5,581 bases of DNA, taken from NCBI GenBank assembly GCA_900550765.1, contig URTC01000131.1, forward strand, positions 1-5,581, given 5' to 3'. Position numbers and translations under genes: made by a program. Below the pieces are notes generated by a model. That model searched no databases, had not been told where the DNA came from, and saw nothing but the letters and a program-made list of their open reading frames with translations. The DNA comes from an uncultured Clostridia bacterium. GTDB taxonomy: Bacteria > Bacillota > Clostridia > Christensenellales > QALW01. Numbering within the stretch: the stretch's first letter is position 1; each line of letters begins with the position of its first letter. Of the stretch, positions 5,559 through 5,581 are shown piece after piece.

Positions 5559-5581
5559 ATGTTTGGAAATCATTTGATAAA
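5559..5581 (+). CDS. Start of an unidentified gene running off the window
   Basis: ATG 5559 is preceded by AAGGAG (5546-5551) at a 7-base gap, an ideal ribosome binding site. Only seven codons are visible (MFGNHLI...), too few to identify the product. It is divergent from the 92-residue gene. Confidence 0.65.

Overview
The window looks like chromosomal DNA from a low-to-moderate GC Bacillota, most likely a clostridial gut-type anaerobe. The indications are AAGGAG-type ribosome binding sites, consensus sigma-A promoters (TTGACA-17-TACAAT, TTGACC-17-TATAAT), intrinsic hairpin/T-tract terminators, and the families present: a class B PBP, an EIIC-like membrane protein, a DUF378 protein and a small clostridial-type hypothetical. 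No RNA genes, mobile elements or CRISPR arrays are seen.

Layout. Positions 1-2207 (+) hold the 3' part of a penicillin-binding protein transpeptidase, followed 9 bases later by a 350-residue PTS EIIC-like membrane protein; the two look like the end of an operon. Hairpins at about 2221-2251 and 2297-2330 separate this from the rest, which is mostly on the minus strand. Reading leftward on that strand come: a promoter at 5473-5501; a 92-residue hypothetical; a 69-residue DUF378 membrane protein; a second promoter at 4858-4886; a GH110-like beta-helix glycosidase gene (4825-3128) broken by one in-frame TAG; an intrinsic terminator (3092-3121); and a cytoplasmic-type glycerophosphodiester phosphodiesterase (3053-2334). 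At the far right a plus-strand gene starts at 5559 and runs out of the window.

The main result is the beta-helix gene. It reads as one 565-codon frame with family motifs on both sides of a single amber codon (codon 277), and no frameshift or second stop. The putative catalytic aspartates (D294, D317, D318) all lie beyond the stop, so the 276-residue product should be inactive unless the TAG is read through, is a recent mutation, or is a sequence error.

A second point is a 9-bp inverted repeat around this gene's promoter. RNA coming from the upstream DUF378 gene can form a hairpin that hides the Shine-Dalgarno site and is followed by a U-rich run. RNA started at the gene's own promoter lacks the left arm. 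This may insulate the gene from read-through. The genes do not form one obvious pathway: the left part is cell wall and membrane, and the right part is carbohydrate and phosphodiester breakdown plus small unknowns.
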